From Phlyctochytrium arcticum (Eukaryota > Chytridiomycota > Chytridiomycetes > Chytridiales > Chytridiaceae), in assembly GCA_025602905.1 (NCBI GenBank), contig JAHLKI010000003.1, positions 434,001-498,000 of the forward strand: a stretch of DNA of 64,000 bases. Direction: 5' to 3'. Within the stretch, counting starts at the first letter, position 1. The number at the start of each line of letters is the position of its first letter. Made by a program: the position numbers and the translations under genes. Shown here in pieces: positions 13,406 to 25,112 of this stretch. Under the pieces are notes generated by a model. It searched no databases. It had not been told where the DNA came from and saw only the letters and a program-made list of their open reading frames with translations.

Positions 13406-13962
13406 TCAGTTCACAGCTTGAAGAGGAATCCAAGGATGCCGATGCAATATGGGAAGCTGCACATTGGTATTTATCGTTGTTGCTTCTCTTTGTCCATTAT
13501 CGTTTGTCCTTTGCCTCCCATCTGTAACTTTTTGGGCTTCCTCTGTATTTCGTTTTTCTTCGTCTATTGTCTTTTGTGACGAGAGGGTAAACCATCGCTT
13601 CGCTCGGGTACAATGTAGGGAATTATTTTCATTTTGATCTTCACCAAATGAGGTGAAGAGACAGAAATAACAAAATGGAAATGTATCCGAGAAGAAGTGT
13701 CCGCACAGTGAATGACATTCAAGAGATCTGGCAAAAATGTAGGTATGATATACACCGATCCCTTCCTTGCTTGCCCATACAACTTGTGAATAGTAATTGC
13801 ATAGGTGATGGATGTGCATGTTGAATATCTTGACCCTGAATACTGCTCATCTTCACAGAGACCGGTGACAATATCTAAAAGTTGAGTATCGTTCTGAGAA
13901 TTGTTTGAATTTGCCAATTTGTCCTTGCTGAAGACATGGTAGAATGTAACTGCTAAAATCAT
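13406..13962 (-). pseudogene. possible PIF1-like helicase C-terminal remnant
   Basis: A 132-residue minus-strand frame contains the phrase ITYAITIHKLYGQ. It resembles the helicase motif (AYAITINKSQGQ type) near the C-terminus of PIF1 and Helitron helicases. It is followed by FHFVISVSSPHLVKIKM, which loosely matches the usual 'YVALSRV...L.I' ending. The expected Ser-Gln before the final Gly-Gln is altered and the flanking sequence needs frame changes. If real, this is the decayed end of a Helitron or PIF1 gene. A chance match is possible. Confidence 0.25.
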
Positions 13963-15461
13963 TTCACTGACAATAATCCCACTGTCTTCTTCGAGGTAAG
14001 TATGTCGAGATTTGAAGGGAATTCTTTCAAAATTGGCGTTTCATACAAAAGTTTCATTGTCTCCCAGACCATTGAAGGACCCTCAACCTGAACCAACAGT
14101 TTAGAACCGATGGTAGTCCAGTCACTTTCAAAAACATTATGATTGTATTCATTAGGGCGTCGGTAGATATCCAATGCTCAGCTGAATTAGGCACTTGTGA
14201 AAATCCCTCACAAAAACTACATGAGCATTTGCAAATTTGAGCCTACAGTTGTGCGTACTACTCCGTCAAGTTAATAAGACTAAGGTTTTCTCGCCCAAGT
14301 GTGGAAGGCAGCATGTACGAAAAATCACCGCCCAAGATAGCAACAGTGCCACCAACAGGTTCGTACATTTATATGCCGCATCATCTCCAATGGTAAAGCA
14401 TTTCTATTGGAGCAACTCACCAAGCGCATCTCATGGGGATTTTATGGTGCAAATGGAGTTGGCCAACATATTAGTTGGGACCTTTGTCTCACGTGTGCAC
14501 CGGGGCATTGAATCCGCGAAGAAGCTGACTTCGGTAGTTGAAGAAATCTGCCAGGCCAAAATCGCGGCTTAGTAATTGGATCGTGGGAAATTTCATGTTA
14601 GTGACCCAACGCAAGCGTGCAGAGTTTTGTATATTTCTTAGTTTAGCCAGTGTCCCTATTGCGTGAAATCATATAAAAAGGCAGTCTGGGTTTGTTTTGA
14701 AGAAGAGAATCCAGGACTGTCACCTACAACATATTGTACGCTTTCAAAAGCATCTAGTCATCCTGTTGTAGGCCTGTCTGCTCCTGTTTTCCTTTCCTAA
14801 AGAGCCAGCACCGGCAAGAGCAAAAAATGTATTTCTGCCACAACATTGTTCATATGAAATGACATGGCATTTTGGTGCAATGACTACTGCAAACTTTACT
14901 GTATGATACATTTTGTACTTCCTACTTCAGCACATTGATTGATCCTTCTCAATGATCAGCCAATACAGTATTACAGTCGAATGGCAAAGAGGGCCAGACG
15001 TTTGCTCCAAGGTAGGAATGGGCTGGCGGCTAAGAAAGGGTCGTTCCTGGACGAGACACAATTGATTTGGTTCAGTTTCTTCTTTAGGTAGGACGTACAG
15101 TAAATGGCATTGGAGTCACACCAATCTAACTGGCACTTTGTGATGCACGTAAGATGTCCCAATCTTAAAAGGATTACCCATTGACCCATCTGCTGGTAGG
15201 TCTACATGCACGTATACAGTAGCGCGCAGCGTTCAGCCGGGGGCCCCAGGTTTCCTCTACTACTGTATGTGGATTAAAGTCATGTAGAACAAAGGAAGGG
15301 CATAAGTATGGATGTGGGAAGATCAAAACTTGTCAAGATAATAGTGTCCAAAACCAACTGTGCCACTATAAAAAAACAATTCATGACTTTGCCACCTCTC
15401 GCCAAAGACTGTGCCACTTTCGAGCTTTTGTGGTGCCGCCAATCGTATCTTATTATATAGG
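13963..15461 (+). other. intergenic DNA, only short ORFs
   Basis: Two modest open frames lie here (minus 13959-14174 and plus 14237-14572). Neither carries a motif I recognise, and they lack clear intron or promoter context. They may be fragments of old transposons. No RNA gene seen. Confidence 0.4.
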
Positions 15462-15685
15462 GAGTTGGTAAAAAGACGCCCGGCATCTAATCTTAAAACA
15501 ACGCCCCCATTAAATTTGAAGAAATATGCCCAAAATGCCGATCTCCGCTCCTCGTCCAATCAGTCGTCCAATTCTGTGTCCCATTCTGTGGGGCATTTCA
15601 AAAGGAAAAAAAAGAGAGTTGGTAAAACGACGCCCGGCATCTAATCTTAAAACAACGCCTCCATTAAATTTGAAGAAATATGCCC
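15462..15685 (+). repeat. R-S-R repeat array, left part
   Basis: Unit R (about 70 bp, starting gagttggtaaaa and ending aaatatgccc) occurs at 15462-15531 and again at 15616-15685 with few differences. Between them lies unit S (15532-15614, containing gatctccgctcctcgtcc). S and R recur at 23110-23262 beyond the 7.4 kb inverted-repeat element, so an R-S array was split by that insertion. Confidence 0.8.
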
Positions 15686-16141
15686 TAGACCTGCCACCCG
15701 CAGGTAATGGACGGGTTGAGGGGCCTGACTCAGCGCAACCCAAGATTTTGGCGCCAAAAATTTACATAAGCAATGTCCGACAGCCCAAGCCATTTCCGCG
15801 AGAATGAAGGGATACCTGAAAGTGACCCAATTTCACCCAAACTTTATATAAAATAACGAAACCGAGTAAACGAGAATGAAGGAAACATATCTAAGAAGCT
15901 AAGGAAAACGTGGCCGCTACCTCAGACTATATAAAGGATAGAGTTTGACCCGAAAAACCAACAGTCTAAGCGCATCTAAGAATTTGATGGGGTACGTGAA
16001 ATGCGTAAGCATGGTGAGATACACGAGCTACTGAGTTGATGTTGAAACTGATGATTCTAAATAGTGTTAGAAAGAAGGTTGTTAATCGCTCATAGCCGGG
16101 AAAAGGACGCAACTCGCGAGACACTGAGCGGTACCTCTGGC

Positions 16142-18905
16142 TTAATTACCTTCATCATCACGCACAAGTTCCTTGTCAATGTTGTTTGAAAAATGCTTCA
16201 GGGACTTGGTTGCAATCCACTGGTACATTGCTGTACATTGGCAGTTGAAGATCACGCAACCGCAAGCGGTCAGATCTTGCTTCAGCGAGTCTGATTTTAA
16301 GAAATCTCGCACTGTGACTTTTTTGGCCTTACTGGGAGATGGCCCATTCGTAATGTCAGCAAGAGGGGTCTTCGCGACCGGCATTGGAACACTTTGAAAC
16401 CCTTCAACATCGATGTGGTTGCCGAGATTTACGAAGGGTTGACGGCGCAGCGGCAAAGGCAGAAGTGACTCCCGGATGGTAGCTAAGACTACCACGGGGA
16501 TCTCTTCTGCGCTGGCTGGAGGGAGGTTTACCGTAGTGTTCTCTTTGTTGGTTGTAGCTGACCCGGAAGAGAGTACAGGGTTGGTGACGGGTGGGGCTGG
16601 AGCTGGAGGGCGGAGAATCAGGTTGTAATGCGGCAGAGCAGACGCATATGGAATCTTATCATGTTGTCCAACGACGTCAAAAGTGAACTGAGAAAGGGTG
16701 GAGAACAGGTCCTTGAGATACGCAACCATCCTCGGGACGACATCATCGGCTGCCTTTTCTAGCGGGGATAGGGCGGGAGTACGGGCCGGACCAGAGGTAC
16801 CTGGCTCGACTTTGATTGGCGAAACTGGTTGTCCACGTAGCGCCAACTCCCTTTCTGTCATAGCCGCAAGCTGCTTGATGGCAGACTCACCCCTCATGGC
16901 GGTTATCAACATTGCCTTTCTTGAGACCTGCGCATTAGTATCTTGAAAGCGGATGGCGGCCCGGAGGATGGAGTGAAATACTTCCAAATCCTCACTTGAG
17001 AAAGTGGAGAAAAGGAAAGCCATTGCACATCTTTTGGTAGGTGGGAGGGAAGCTTTTCTAAGAGACCAAGCTGGTAGAGGACAATGTTCACGTAGTTTTT
17101 CTTTCCCAAAAGAGTGAACAACGGGAACAGCCGCTTGAGGCACATCTTGATCTGTTCGAGATCCCCACTAGACAGTAAATACGGACAATCCACCGCAAGA
17201 GGAATGTGATCTTCGAAAAGCGAGATGATCGAATCCACCATCGCCTTGCGGACAGGTGTTGCCTTTATATTGCTGGATACCGCCGCCTTGTAGGAACGCA
17301 AGACTTCCTTACGGCACTCTTGCCAAGCGGTCATAGAGAGGGCCAACATTGCCGTCCTGCGCTTTGGCCGCATGTTGATGGGAGCTGTGTTTTCCACGTC
17401 CGGATACCCGGCAACCCACAGCCGGTGTATGATTGTCCAACCATGGACAAGGACTGCCTCCTGTATGTTCAGGGCTATATGCATATTGTCCGGGACCGGT
17501 AGGACGTGAGGCCTGAGATTACTATACTTGGCTGATCGCAGCAATTTGCTAGCGTACATCCAAACATAGTAATCGCCGGCCAAAACCACAGACTTACTAA
17601 ATGAACCGTCTTTGTCAGGATAGTTGACTTTCGCCAAGAATGTCTCGATATTGTCCATCACTGGTTCCAAATCGAGAGCGGACTTCATAGGGTTGTTGTC
17701 GCTGCCGATAATGTGGAAATCCTCTTGCGATCCGGCCTTGGTAGCCATACTGTAGGCGTACATTTTTTTGGACAAAACTTCATCGTTACGTAGTTCCGCA
17801 TACGTCTACGTTGCGGGAGCACACAGGACTGAGGGAATCCATGTTGTGTCCTGCAACACAGAAGCTAGAACATCGGTGATTGCAGGAGGAAGAGGTGGCA
17901 GTTCCCTGTGAAGCTTTACCGCATAGTTGGCGGTGGTCCTCGCACTCGTAAACTTTCCGGGTGCGTTTGCGGCATCTGGTACAGGGCGGACTTGACACCA
18001 ATGGAAGTCATCAATGGTGATGACCAAGAGTGGGTCATTCTCCAAAATATCTTTCACAACGCGCTCGTGGGCCGTCATGATCATGTTGTTCATCCGCGTA
18101 ATCGATTTTGACGGATGATAGCCCAGATTCACCCGTGAAAGAAGCCGTTGGTCTGTGTGGGATCCCGAGATGAAGACAGATCCGATATATCGTTTGACGT
18201 AATCAGTCTTCCGGTCCATACACTGTCCCTCATAGCATATGGCAAAGATCAAGTGCCGCTTCATTCGATCGTTGTAGAGAACAGAATACCGGCTTTCGTC
18301 ATGTCCGACCCTGAGTGACTTGAGCTCATATAGGCGGGGATACTGAGCGACAAATTCATCCATCTCGACGAACGGATTTCCTCCGAACGGATGAGCAATG
18401 AAGTTGCGCATTTCTTGGTGAAAATCAGCAAGAGTCGCAGGAGATGGTCCTGATGTTTCAGAAATATCAACATCATCGCCTTCAGGTTCCGGAAGCTCGA
18501 AGTCCGTCATCAAGATGACACTGCCATTCGCAACCGCATCGACAACGTTGTCGTCACTGACTTGAGCGTTCACTGCTGCATCCACCACATTGTCGGTACT
18601 GATGCTGGCTTCCTGAATGGCCGCAACCTCATTGGGTTGAGCAGGGATGATGGGCCTGACGGCGGGCTGTCGAATGATCCCTGCTTTGTACCAGCGGGTT
18701 CGACACGCATTGCAAGCATACGGATCAGCAGCTCCTGGTCCAACCTGGGGCCTCAAACGTGCCGCCCGAAGGCTGTCAAGTTCAGCCCAAATGAACTTGT
18801 GAAATCGGGTTGAGCTCTTGGTCCCGCAGCCGATGCATCCAGGGTTATAGCCATATTTGTTACCCCTCTTACCGGGTACCTGATCGTACCAGCTAAGTCC
18901 GTCTG
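16142..18905 (-). pseudogene. large transposon-associated protein, broken by one stop and one frameshift; DUF6589-like guess
   Basis: One minus-strand gene of about 900 codons can be followed through lesions. An upstream zinc-finger part (GCIGCGTKSSTRFHKFIWAE, then CNACRTRW) begins near 18905, after a possible acceptor. The frame runs to 17806, where a TAG interrupts it. It continues in the same frame (TYAELRNDEVLSKKMYAY) to about 17040, then shifts frame before AMAFLFSTFSSEDLE and ends at 16142 with a Cys pair region (CGCVIFNCQC). The middle has acidic hydrophobic motifs, VITIDDFHW and VVLAGDYYVWMYASKLL, then LPVPDNMHIALNIQ. These recall the spaced Asp residues of RNase H-fold transposases and the fungal transposon-linked DUF6589 domain. 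That assignment is tentative. It lies inside the inverted-repeat element, so a transposon role is likely. Confidence 0.5.
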
Positions 18906-19214
18906 AGACCTGGCGCTATAATGGTTGTAATAAGAGGAAGTAAAAGAATGAGTGAACTGACTCCTACAGCCGGATAAAGGCTTGTTTTCGAGATCATGAA
19001 GATGCCCATCTCACCTTTTGGGCGGCATCCTGTCACTTGCGCGTCGTAATTCTAAAGATCCTGTGAGAGAGGTTCAGATAAAGTCACACAGTTGAAAAGA
19101 TCGCGTGGAAATGGACAGATGGTGAACAAATGTTTTGCAATAACGTACAGTAAAACGGCGAGGTCGGATCTGCTTACTTAATGCCACAATGACTGTGCCT
19201 CCCTATAGTAAAAG

Positions 19215-19290
19215 TCGGGTTGCGCTGGGGCCTGACCCAGTCCATACCCGTTACCCGTCCTTTTACCCATGTGGCTATGCAGGTGGCTGT
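19215..19290. repeat. degenerate internal copy of the element's terminal motifs
   Basis: The stretch contains gggttgcgctggggcctgac, then tacccgttacccgtcc and acccatgtggc. Read on the other strand it parallels 15690-15745 (cctgcc, then ggtaatggacgggt, then cagcgcaaccc). It could be the right end of a separate 3.6 kb element covering 15686-19290. Confidence 0.4.
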
Positions 19291-19731
19291 GTATGTGGCT
19301 TGGTCTGAATCCAAAAAAGGGTTCTATTGGACCAAATTGGGATTAACAAAGCATGTCTGCCTTTAGTACCAATATCACTGCAAGTGAGAAGTGCCTTTGG
19401 AGTGAGTGTGTTTCTTCTTGTTGAAAAGAGCCACGCAAGAAGGTCCTTCTTTTATAAAACTTGGAGTCCGGAACAATGCGCTGGAAAAAGTGCAAAAGTA
19501 CTTGATCAAAAGATGAAAGGCGGAGGAATTTCGAGTCAAAATCCATTGGAGGAATGATAAGTTACAAGTACTGGATTCTCGTGAACGGTGAAGCTGGGAT
19601 CAAAACGGTTGAGAAAACCTCGAGGTAAGACTATGGGGATTTGATGCCAGATATAGCTCAAGGGCATGTATGTCAGGGGCACAAAATATGTGAAGTATGA
19701 GATAATTATTATAAGAGAGTCAATGGGTCTT

Positions 19732-19835
19732 TTAGTCTAGTGGTCTTGACGACGGAGGCCGGCCATCGGCATGCCCGCGCCTCCGAGTTTGACCTGCGGG
19801 ATGCAACAACTCCGAGCCTTTTATTTTTTGCACCT
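19732..19835 (+). other. tRNA-like pol III unit, possibly a SINE head
   Basis: The phrase TTTAGTCTAGTGGTC matches an internal tRNA A box. About 45 bases later GAGTTTGACCTGC is a weak B box. T-rich sequence (tttttattttttgc type, near 19820) could terminate pol III. Arms do not fold into a clean cloverleaf by eye, so I do not call it a functional tRNA. Confidence 0.25.
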
Positions 19836-20416
19836 GCTGAATTTAACACAGAAACGGCAACAAATCCCCCATGATACACCTTTCCAAAATATGATTGAAT
19901 GCATCGATAATTGCCATTAGAATTATAAAATTTCTGACGCTTGACGGTCTGTAGTGACTATTGGTTAGGTTGCAAAACTGAATGCAAACCTGATCTTGTG
20001 TTGAGAACTTGAGATCGACTTGAAAGTTCAGGCTGACGCGGCTGACACTCTGGCTGGCTGACAATGACAAGCTGACAGGGCTGACAGCAGTCACAACTGT
20101 TGACACAACACCTGCCATGCTGTGGCATTCTGTGGGAATTTCCCCCAAAACCTCGACTTGATCCAAATTTGCAATTGAAAAATCGTACAATACTGTATGC
20201 TAACTATAAAAATAAAAACGAGGCAGGCTAAATCCTGGCTGGGGTGTTTTCTCAGCCGATCCAGCCATAATAAAGACATCACAGCCTGAGAAAAAATTGG
20301 CTGAAGAGAGAGTCAAAGATCTAAAATATAAAAGGAGAGGTCCTTGGGATCCCCCAGAACACTCTAGCGATCACAGCATCATAGTTCCCATCACCCATGA
20401 CCAAGCCTGCGCACAT

Positions 20417-22824
20417 ATGTCTTCACGAACCTATTCAAAGCTGGACGACAATTACGACAGTCAAGAAGGCCCATCCAATGCCGCACAACGTCGTCGCCTG
20501 GACCTTGATGAGCAGAGCGAGCGCAACTCCGAAATTGCACCCGAAGACAGCAGGAGCGAGATCTCCGCCGTCACTGTTACTTGCCAGAAAAGACAACGGA
20601 GCTGGGTATGGAGCCACTTCAAATCCACCGAGGAAAAGTATATGGCAAGATGCTATATCCAAGTCAAGAAGTGGGATCCCACCACCAAAGAGTATCGGAT
20701 GCAAGATTGCGGCTATACTGCCACCCACCATCCAAGACACGGACTGAGCAACTTGTCCCGGCACATAGAGGACAAACACAACATCGACAAAAATGGGCCC
20801 ATCCAAACAGCCAATGGTCAGAGACAACTGAATTTCGGCTCGGGCAGTGCGGTCAAACTAAAGGTGATTTTTCTCAAAGCAAAACATTCATCCACCAACA
20901 AATACTTATATTTTATTTCTCATTAGGAAAACTTCAACCTTGAAGGGCTGCGCAAACGCATTATCCTATTTGTTGCCGATTGCGATCTGGCGTTCTCTCT
21001 TGCCGACCGCCAATCTTTCCGCCAAATACTCGAATTCTGCAATGAAGAAACCAGATATGTGGGACTGGGAAGAACCTCAATCAGCGACTCTCTCAACAAG
21101 ATTTATATCAAGTATCAGCGCCATGTCGCCACCATCCTCAACAGCGCCGATACCCAAGTCCTACACATTTCAACTGATTGTTGGGCATCCAAGTCGAAAG
21201 ACGATTACATGGGCTTGGCCGCTCAATATGTTGACAAGAACTTCAAGATGCAGACAGTCTTTTTGGGACTCAAAACCATCTACAAAATTGGTAGGTATCT
21301 GCTCTCTCAAACAATCAGAAAACAGATTCAACTAATATTGACAAAAGGCAGGCACACAGGAGAAAACCTTGCTCCCATTTACTTTTCTGTCATGCAGGAG
21401 TATGGCATCCTTGGCAAACATGGCACCATCACCACCGACAGCGGCTCTAACAACCCAACCATGGTGCGCGACGTGGCAACTCAGCACCTCCCAGACTTTG
21501 ACGACAGGCAGCACCATATTCGCTGCTTCGCCCACGTTCTCAACCTGGCAGCAAAGGATGCCATCAAGCAGTTCGGGGGTGACTTCGATCCAGAAGAAGT
21601 TGCAGGTGATGAGGCACCACGCGAGAACCCAATGGACTTGGGAACGATCCTACAACCACGAGACATCGGGCAAGGACGAACCGGGGCCAAGACCATCAAC
21701 AAGCGCATCCACAGTCTCGTCATTGCAGTCCGGGGTCCAACCAAAGAGTATCGGGACCAGTTCCGTAAATTCATCGAATGTTATCAGCCGGAAGCGCACA
21801 CCCACAATCTGGTGCTGGATGTTGGGACCCAATGGAACTCCACATTCTTGATGTTCGAAAGAGTGCTTTTCTTTAAGTAAGTTATGACTCTTCTCCAATG
21901 ATTGGTGGTGCAGGGGCTGATTCTTCTTGTTCCTACTCTAGAAAAACCCTCAAGAAATTGGCCACCGACGACAATACCAAAGAGCTCTTCTCCGAGTTCG
22001 AGCTTACCGAACCTGAGTGGGCCCAACTGGAGCAGCTAGCCAAATTTCTGAAGCCTCTCCACGCGCTGACCGAGGAGGTTTGTGTTGCGAAAGGGGCCAC
22101 GTCCAATCTGGTAATCCCCATTTTCCTACAACTTGTGAAGCATCTAAATGAGGTGAGTTTGAGTGTGTTTGAGAGTCCTGGGCTCCTACGGTTGGTGCTA
22201 ACTCCATCAATGCCCCAGCTACAATTGAACATCGACTACCAAGACCTCCAGCCATCCACCATAGCGATGATTGACAAGCTCCGAAAATACTTGGCCATAT
22301 CCATCAAGCAACGTCCCTTGATAGCAGCTACCATCCTCGACCCCCGCCGTAAGCTCTTCTTCTTCGAGAAACATGAGCAGCAATTGATGGACCATCACCT
22401 GACGGTTGCAACAATGCGATATGATTTCGAGAACCTGGCTTCCCAGTTTGACAAGCACGAGCATACCACTCCCACCGCCCCCTCCAACCCAGATGCCATG
22501 GGCTTTGCCCTGTTCGACGACCATGACAATCCCTCCTTAACCGGTCTACGAGAAGAGATCACGAGCTACTTGGCCGCCCCCTGGAGCAACACAAAGCAAG
22601 ACCCCTTGACTTTCTGGGCCGCCAACCAGTCAACATATCCCTCCCTGGCAGCAATGGCACAATACTATCTGGGGATTCCCGCAACTAGCGTTGAAACAGA
22701 GCGGGCGTTTTCGAAGGGCCGGTGTATCTTGCGCTGGGACCGGCAATCTTTGGGTGTGGACACTGTCGACAAACTCCTCTCGGTGAAAGAATGGTATCGG
22801 GTTTTTGGCCAACATGTACTGTAG
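20417..22824 (+). CDS. hAT-family transposase with BED finger, spliced and apparently uninterrupted
   Basis: hAT transposases cut and paste their element through an RNase H-fold catalytic core. The start at 20417 (MSSRTYSKLDDN) is chosen because upstream frame sequence looks non-coding. A BED-type zinc finger follows (WVWSHFKSTEEKYMARC ... HLSRHIEDKH type, about 20595-20790). Introns of 60-100 bp at about 20862-20927, 21291-21348, 21876-21941 and 22151-22218 join exons in frame. The core shows HISTDCWASK, then TTDSGSNN, the RCFAHVLNLAAKDAI region and LDVGTQWNSTFLM. The C-terminal dimerisation region includes YPSLAAMAQYYLGIPATSVE and AFSKGRCILRWDR. Total is about 690 residues, the family's usual size. 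I found no stop or shift, which is striking next to its broken neighbours, so it could be recent or active. Confidence 0.85.
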
Positions 22825-23109
22825 TCTGTAGTTCAGCATTAGCTTAGCATTGTTTAGTTTGCAGCCATATATCCCTACTTCTTGTTCTAGTTTTAACACA
22901 TCAAAGTTGTTCAGACAAATCAGTCCCGGAGCATCCCGGATCAATGCGGAAAGCCCCGGGTGAGGCTTGGCAACCCTAACGGGTAAAGTATGGACAACCC
23001 ATGGGTCAGCACCGGCTGTCCATTACCCGTCCATATCAACGGGTAATGGGTAATTTATGGACGGGTCATAGAACGGGTGGCAGGTCTACCCAAAATGAGG
23101 ACTAATCCC

Positions 23110-23262
23110 CTCTGCACAGCCACCGATCTCCGCTCCTTGTCCAATCAGTCGTCCAATTCTGTGTCCCATTCTGCGGGGCATTTCAAAAGGAAAGTAAAAG
23201 GGAAATCGTAAAGCGACGCCTGGTGTCAAAACTTAAAACGACACCCCCACTAAATTAGGACA
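23110..23262 (+). repeat. R-S repeat array, right part
   Basis: A second S copy (23110-23197) is followed by a diverged R copy (about 23205-23262). They continue the array seen at 15462-15685 and mark the right flank of the inserted inverted-repeat element. Confidence 0.75.
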
Positions 23263-23267
23263 AATTA

Positions 23268-23339
23268 CACAAAATAGGACGGTTTCGAACCGAAATTCAC
23301 AAAATAGGACATTTTTTCACAAATTCACAAAATAGGACG
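23268..23339 (+). repeat. short tandem repeat with CACAAAATAGGAC core
   Basis: Three copies of CACAAAATAGGAC occur at 23268, 23298 and 23327, spaced 29-30 bp. They lie just upstream of the MULE transposase and may be its subterminal repeats. Confidence 0.7.
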
Positions 23340-23518
23340 GTTTTGGAACTTTTGGCAGTTGTAAATTAACATTGAGGGATATAAACTCTTATTAAGTACA
23401 AAATGGGTTAATTGGACCAAAAAACTCGACTCGGGTGCAGACTTGGGTTTGGGTTGTTGTTTCTTGAATACTTTGCTCAAGGATACTCAAAAAGACACGA
23501 CTTCAACGAATCACAAAA

Positions 23519-24516
23519 TGACCACTGCACTTGGGAGACTCCCAGCAATCGCCGAAGGACAGATATATGGATCGATGGACGACGCAATTAATGCCGCACG
23601 CGAACATGCAAGGGAAAATCTGACATCATTCAAGGTGGCAGAGCAAAACAAGCAACGAGCCTACTTGAAATGCAAGGGGACGGACTGTAGCGCTTACATC
23701 AGAATCCAGTGTTCCCTCCGAACCCAGCAGATTGTCGTGAGCAGATTCTATGATGTTCACAGTTGTCAGGGATCCCTCGGCAAGGCACGCTCCAGTCAAA
23801 CAGATCATGAATACCTGCTGGCACTTATTGAGGCCAGATTTCCTGTGAATAAGGACACCAAGGTCAAAAGTGTCCAAGAATTCTTCCAACTTCAGCTCGG
23901 ATTGACTGTACCGTATACCACCGCTCACAAGGCATTAGAAGCAGTATTGAATGAGACAGCCGAGGATGAAAGAAAGCAGTTCACACTTATTAATTTGTAC
24001 GTTCAGAATCTCACACATGCGGACCCTCTGGCCATTGTCAAATTGAACACACAAGCGGTCACAAGGCAAGATCCAAACGTACGTCGGTTCCACAGTATTT
24101 TCATCGCTACGGGTGCGGCCCGGAATGCTTTTCAACACATGCGGAAGTTTGTAGCCATTGATGGTACCTTCACAAAGAGCCGCTTTATCCAGACGTTGCT
24201 ATTGGCGGTGGGTATGGATGCAAATGATAACCTTTTGATCCTGGCGTGGGCTGTTGTACCGAGCGAATCTGAGGATACCCGGACTTGGTTCTTGACGGCC
24301 ATGAAAGAAGCACACCCCTATGTCGACTCTACAAGTTGTGTTGTGATTAACGATCGGGAGAAAGGTCTCATCAATGCAGTTGCCTCCGTCTTACCCGATA
24401 CTTTCAATGCATTCTGCTGCTGGCATATTGCTTCCAACGTGCAGACCAAATTCGGCTTGGCCGCTAAACAGTACGTCTCTGTTTCTTCATGGCTCCGTGG
24501 TGACAAACTGAGCTAA
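23519..24516 (+). pseudogene. Mutator-like (MULE) transposase, 3' truncated
   Basis: MULE transposases move Mutator-type elements. The ATG at 23519 begins MTTALGRLPAIAEGQ. A FAR1-like zinc-binding N-terminus follows (YLKCKGTDCSAYIRIQCS, then DVHSC). The catalytic domain shows VAIDGTFTKSRF with the first Asp, LILAWAVVPSES, then INDREKGLINAV with the second Asp and CCWHIASN. The reading frame stops at 24516. A donor-like GT near 24472 suggests that the true exon ends there and coding continued after an intron. Sequence from 24579 onwards is LTR remnant and Copia DNA, so the C-terminal third, including the expected Glu and any SWIM finger, is lost. Truncation makes autonomous function unlikely. 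Confidence 0.82.
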
Positions 24517-24578
24517 TTTTGACTTCATTTTCATTCTGTAAGCAAATTTTGGCAGTGTGCGTATACGGACACACGAAC

Positions 24579-24629
24579 TGCGGCGGGCTCGTGGTTTGAT
24601 GAGCATTGACCGCACGACTGCGCTAAGGC
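24579..24629 (+). repeat. 51-bp LTR remnant identical to the start of the LTR at 33804
   Basis: This stretch starts TGCGGCGGGCTCGTGG and ends cgctaaggc. It matches 33804-33854 base for base. The Copia LTR begins directly after it, so Copia appears to have inserted into an older LTR of the third element family. Confidence 0.75.
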
Positions 24630-24793
24630 TGTTGAAAATCGGTACTAGGTACAGTAGTCATTAAAGGGAAAGGGTATACATGAGATGCCTTATGTAGGTT
24701 TCAGTCCCCAATCTATCCTAAACAAATGTGGTTCTGCGGCCTATGGCCGAATAGCGCAGCATTGGATGTGGCTGTGAATCCTGAATCCTAACA
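24630..24793 (-). repeat. Copia 3' LTR
   Basis: The sequence starts TGTTGAAAATCGG and ends CTGAATCCTAACA, with TGTT/AACA termini as expected for an LTR. The first 117 bases recur at 29264-29380 with a few substitutions. The element is transcribed leftwards, so this is its 3' copy. Confidence 0.75.
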
Positions 24794-25112
24794 CACCCCC
24801 GCACGGCTACAGTCCAATGCTTTGAGGATAATGTGTCGGTCCAGTAGTTGAAATCGTTCTTGAGTTGTTCTCAGAAATCGAAGAATAAATACTGTCTTTC
24901 AGGTTGAAGTTGTTTGACTGAAGTCGTGCCCCCCTTGTCCTTCTTTAAGCCGGGTGTATCCACAACTCTCCGCATCGGTCCACCCATCATTTGTGAGCTG
25001 CAGAATCGTGTTCTAGTATCGCGCAATGTCAGTCTCGATGATGTTTGTGGCCGTGTGGTAGATGTTGTTCCGCTCTAGATAGGATCGAGTAGTGCTCCGC
25101 TCCGCCTTCATG

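Larger units (their letters stand above)
15686..23088. mobile_element. 7.4 kb DNA transposon region bounded by 15-bp inverted repeats
   Basis: The ends are TAGACCTGCCACCCG at 15686-15700 and its exact reverse complement at 23074-23088. Flanking bases are ...atgccc on the left and cccaaaat... on the right. The uninterrupted repeat copy at about 15525 reads atgcccaaaatg, so the data fit a 3-bp CCC duplication (or an eroded longer one) and show the insertion point directly. Motifs of the ACCCGT/GGTAATGGACGGG type recur near both ends and again at 19215-19285. Inside are a large degraded ORF (minus) and a hAT transposase (plus). This could be one composite element, or two related elements that lost their shared boundary near 19.2 kb. 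A 3-bp duplication would be atypical for hAT, which normally makes 8 bp. Confidence 0.6.

Noticed and set aside
18261..18476. Alternative short frames within the large minus-strand transposon gene
   Set aside because: They overlap the long, motif-bearing frame and lack any pattern of their own.
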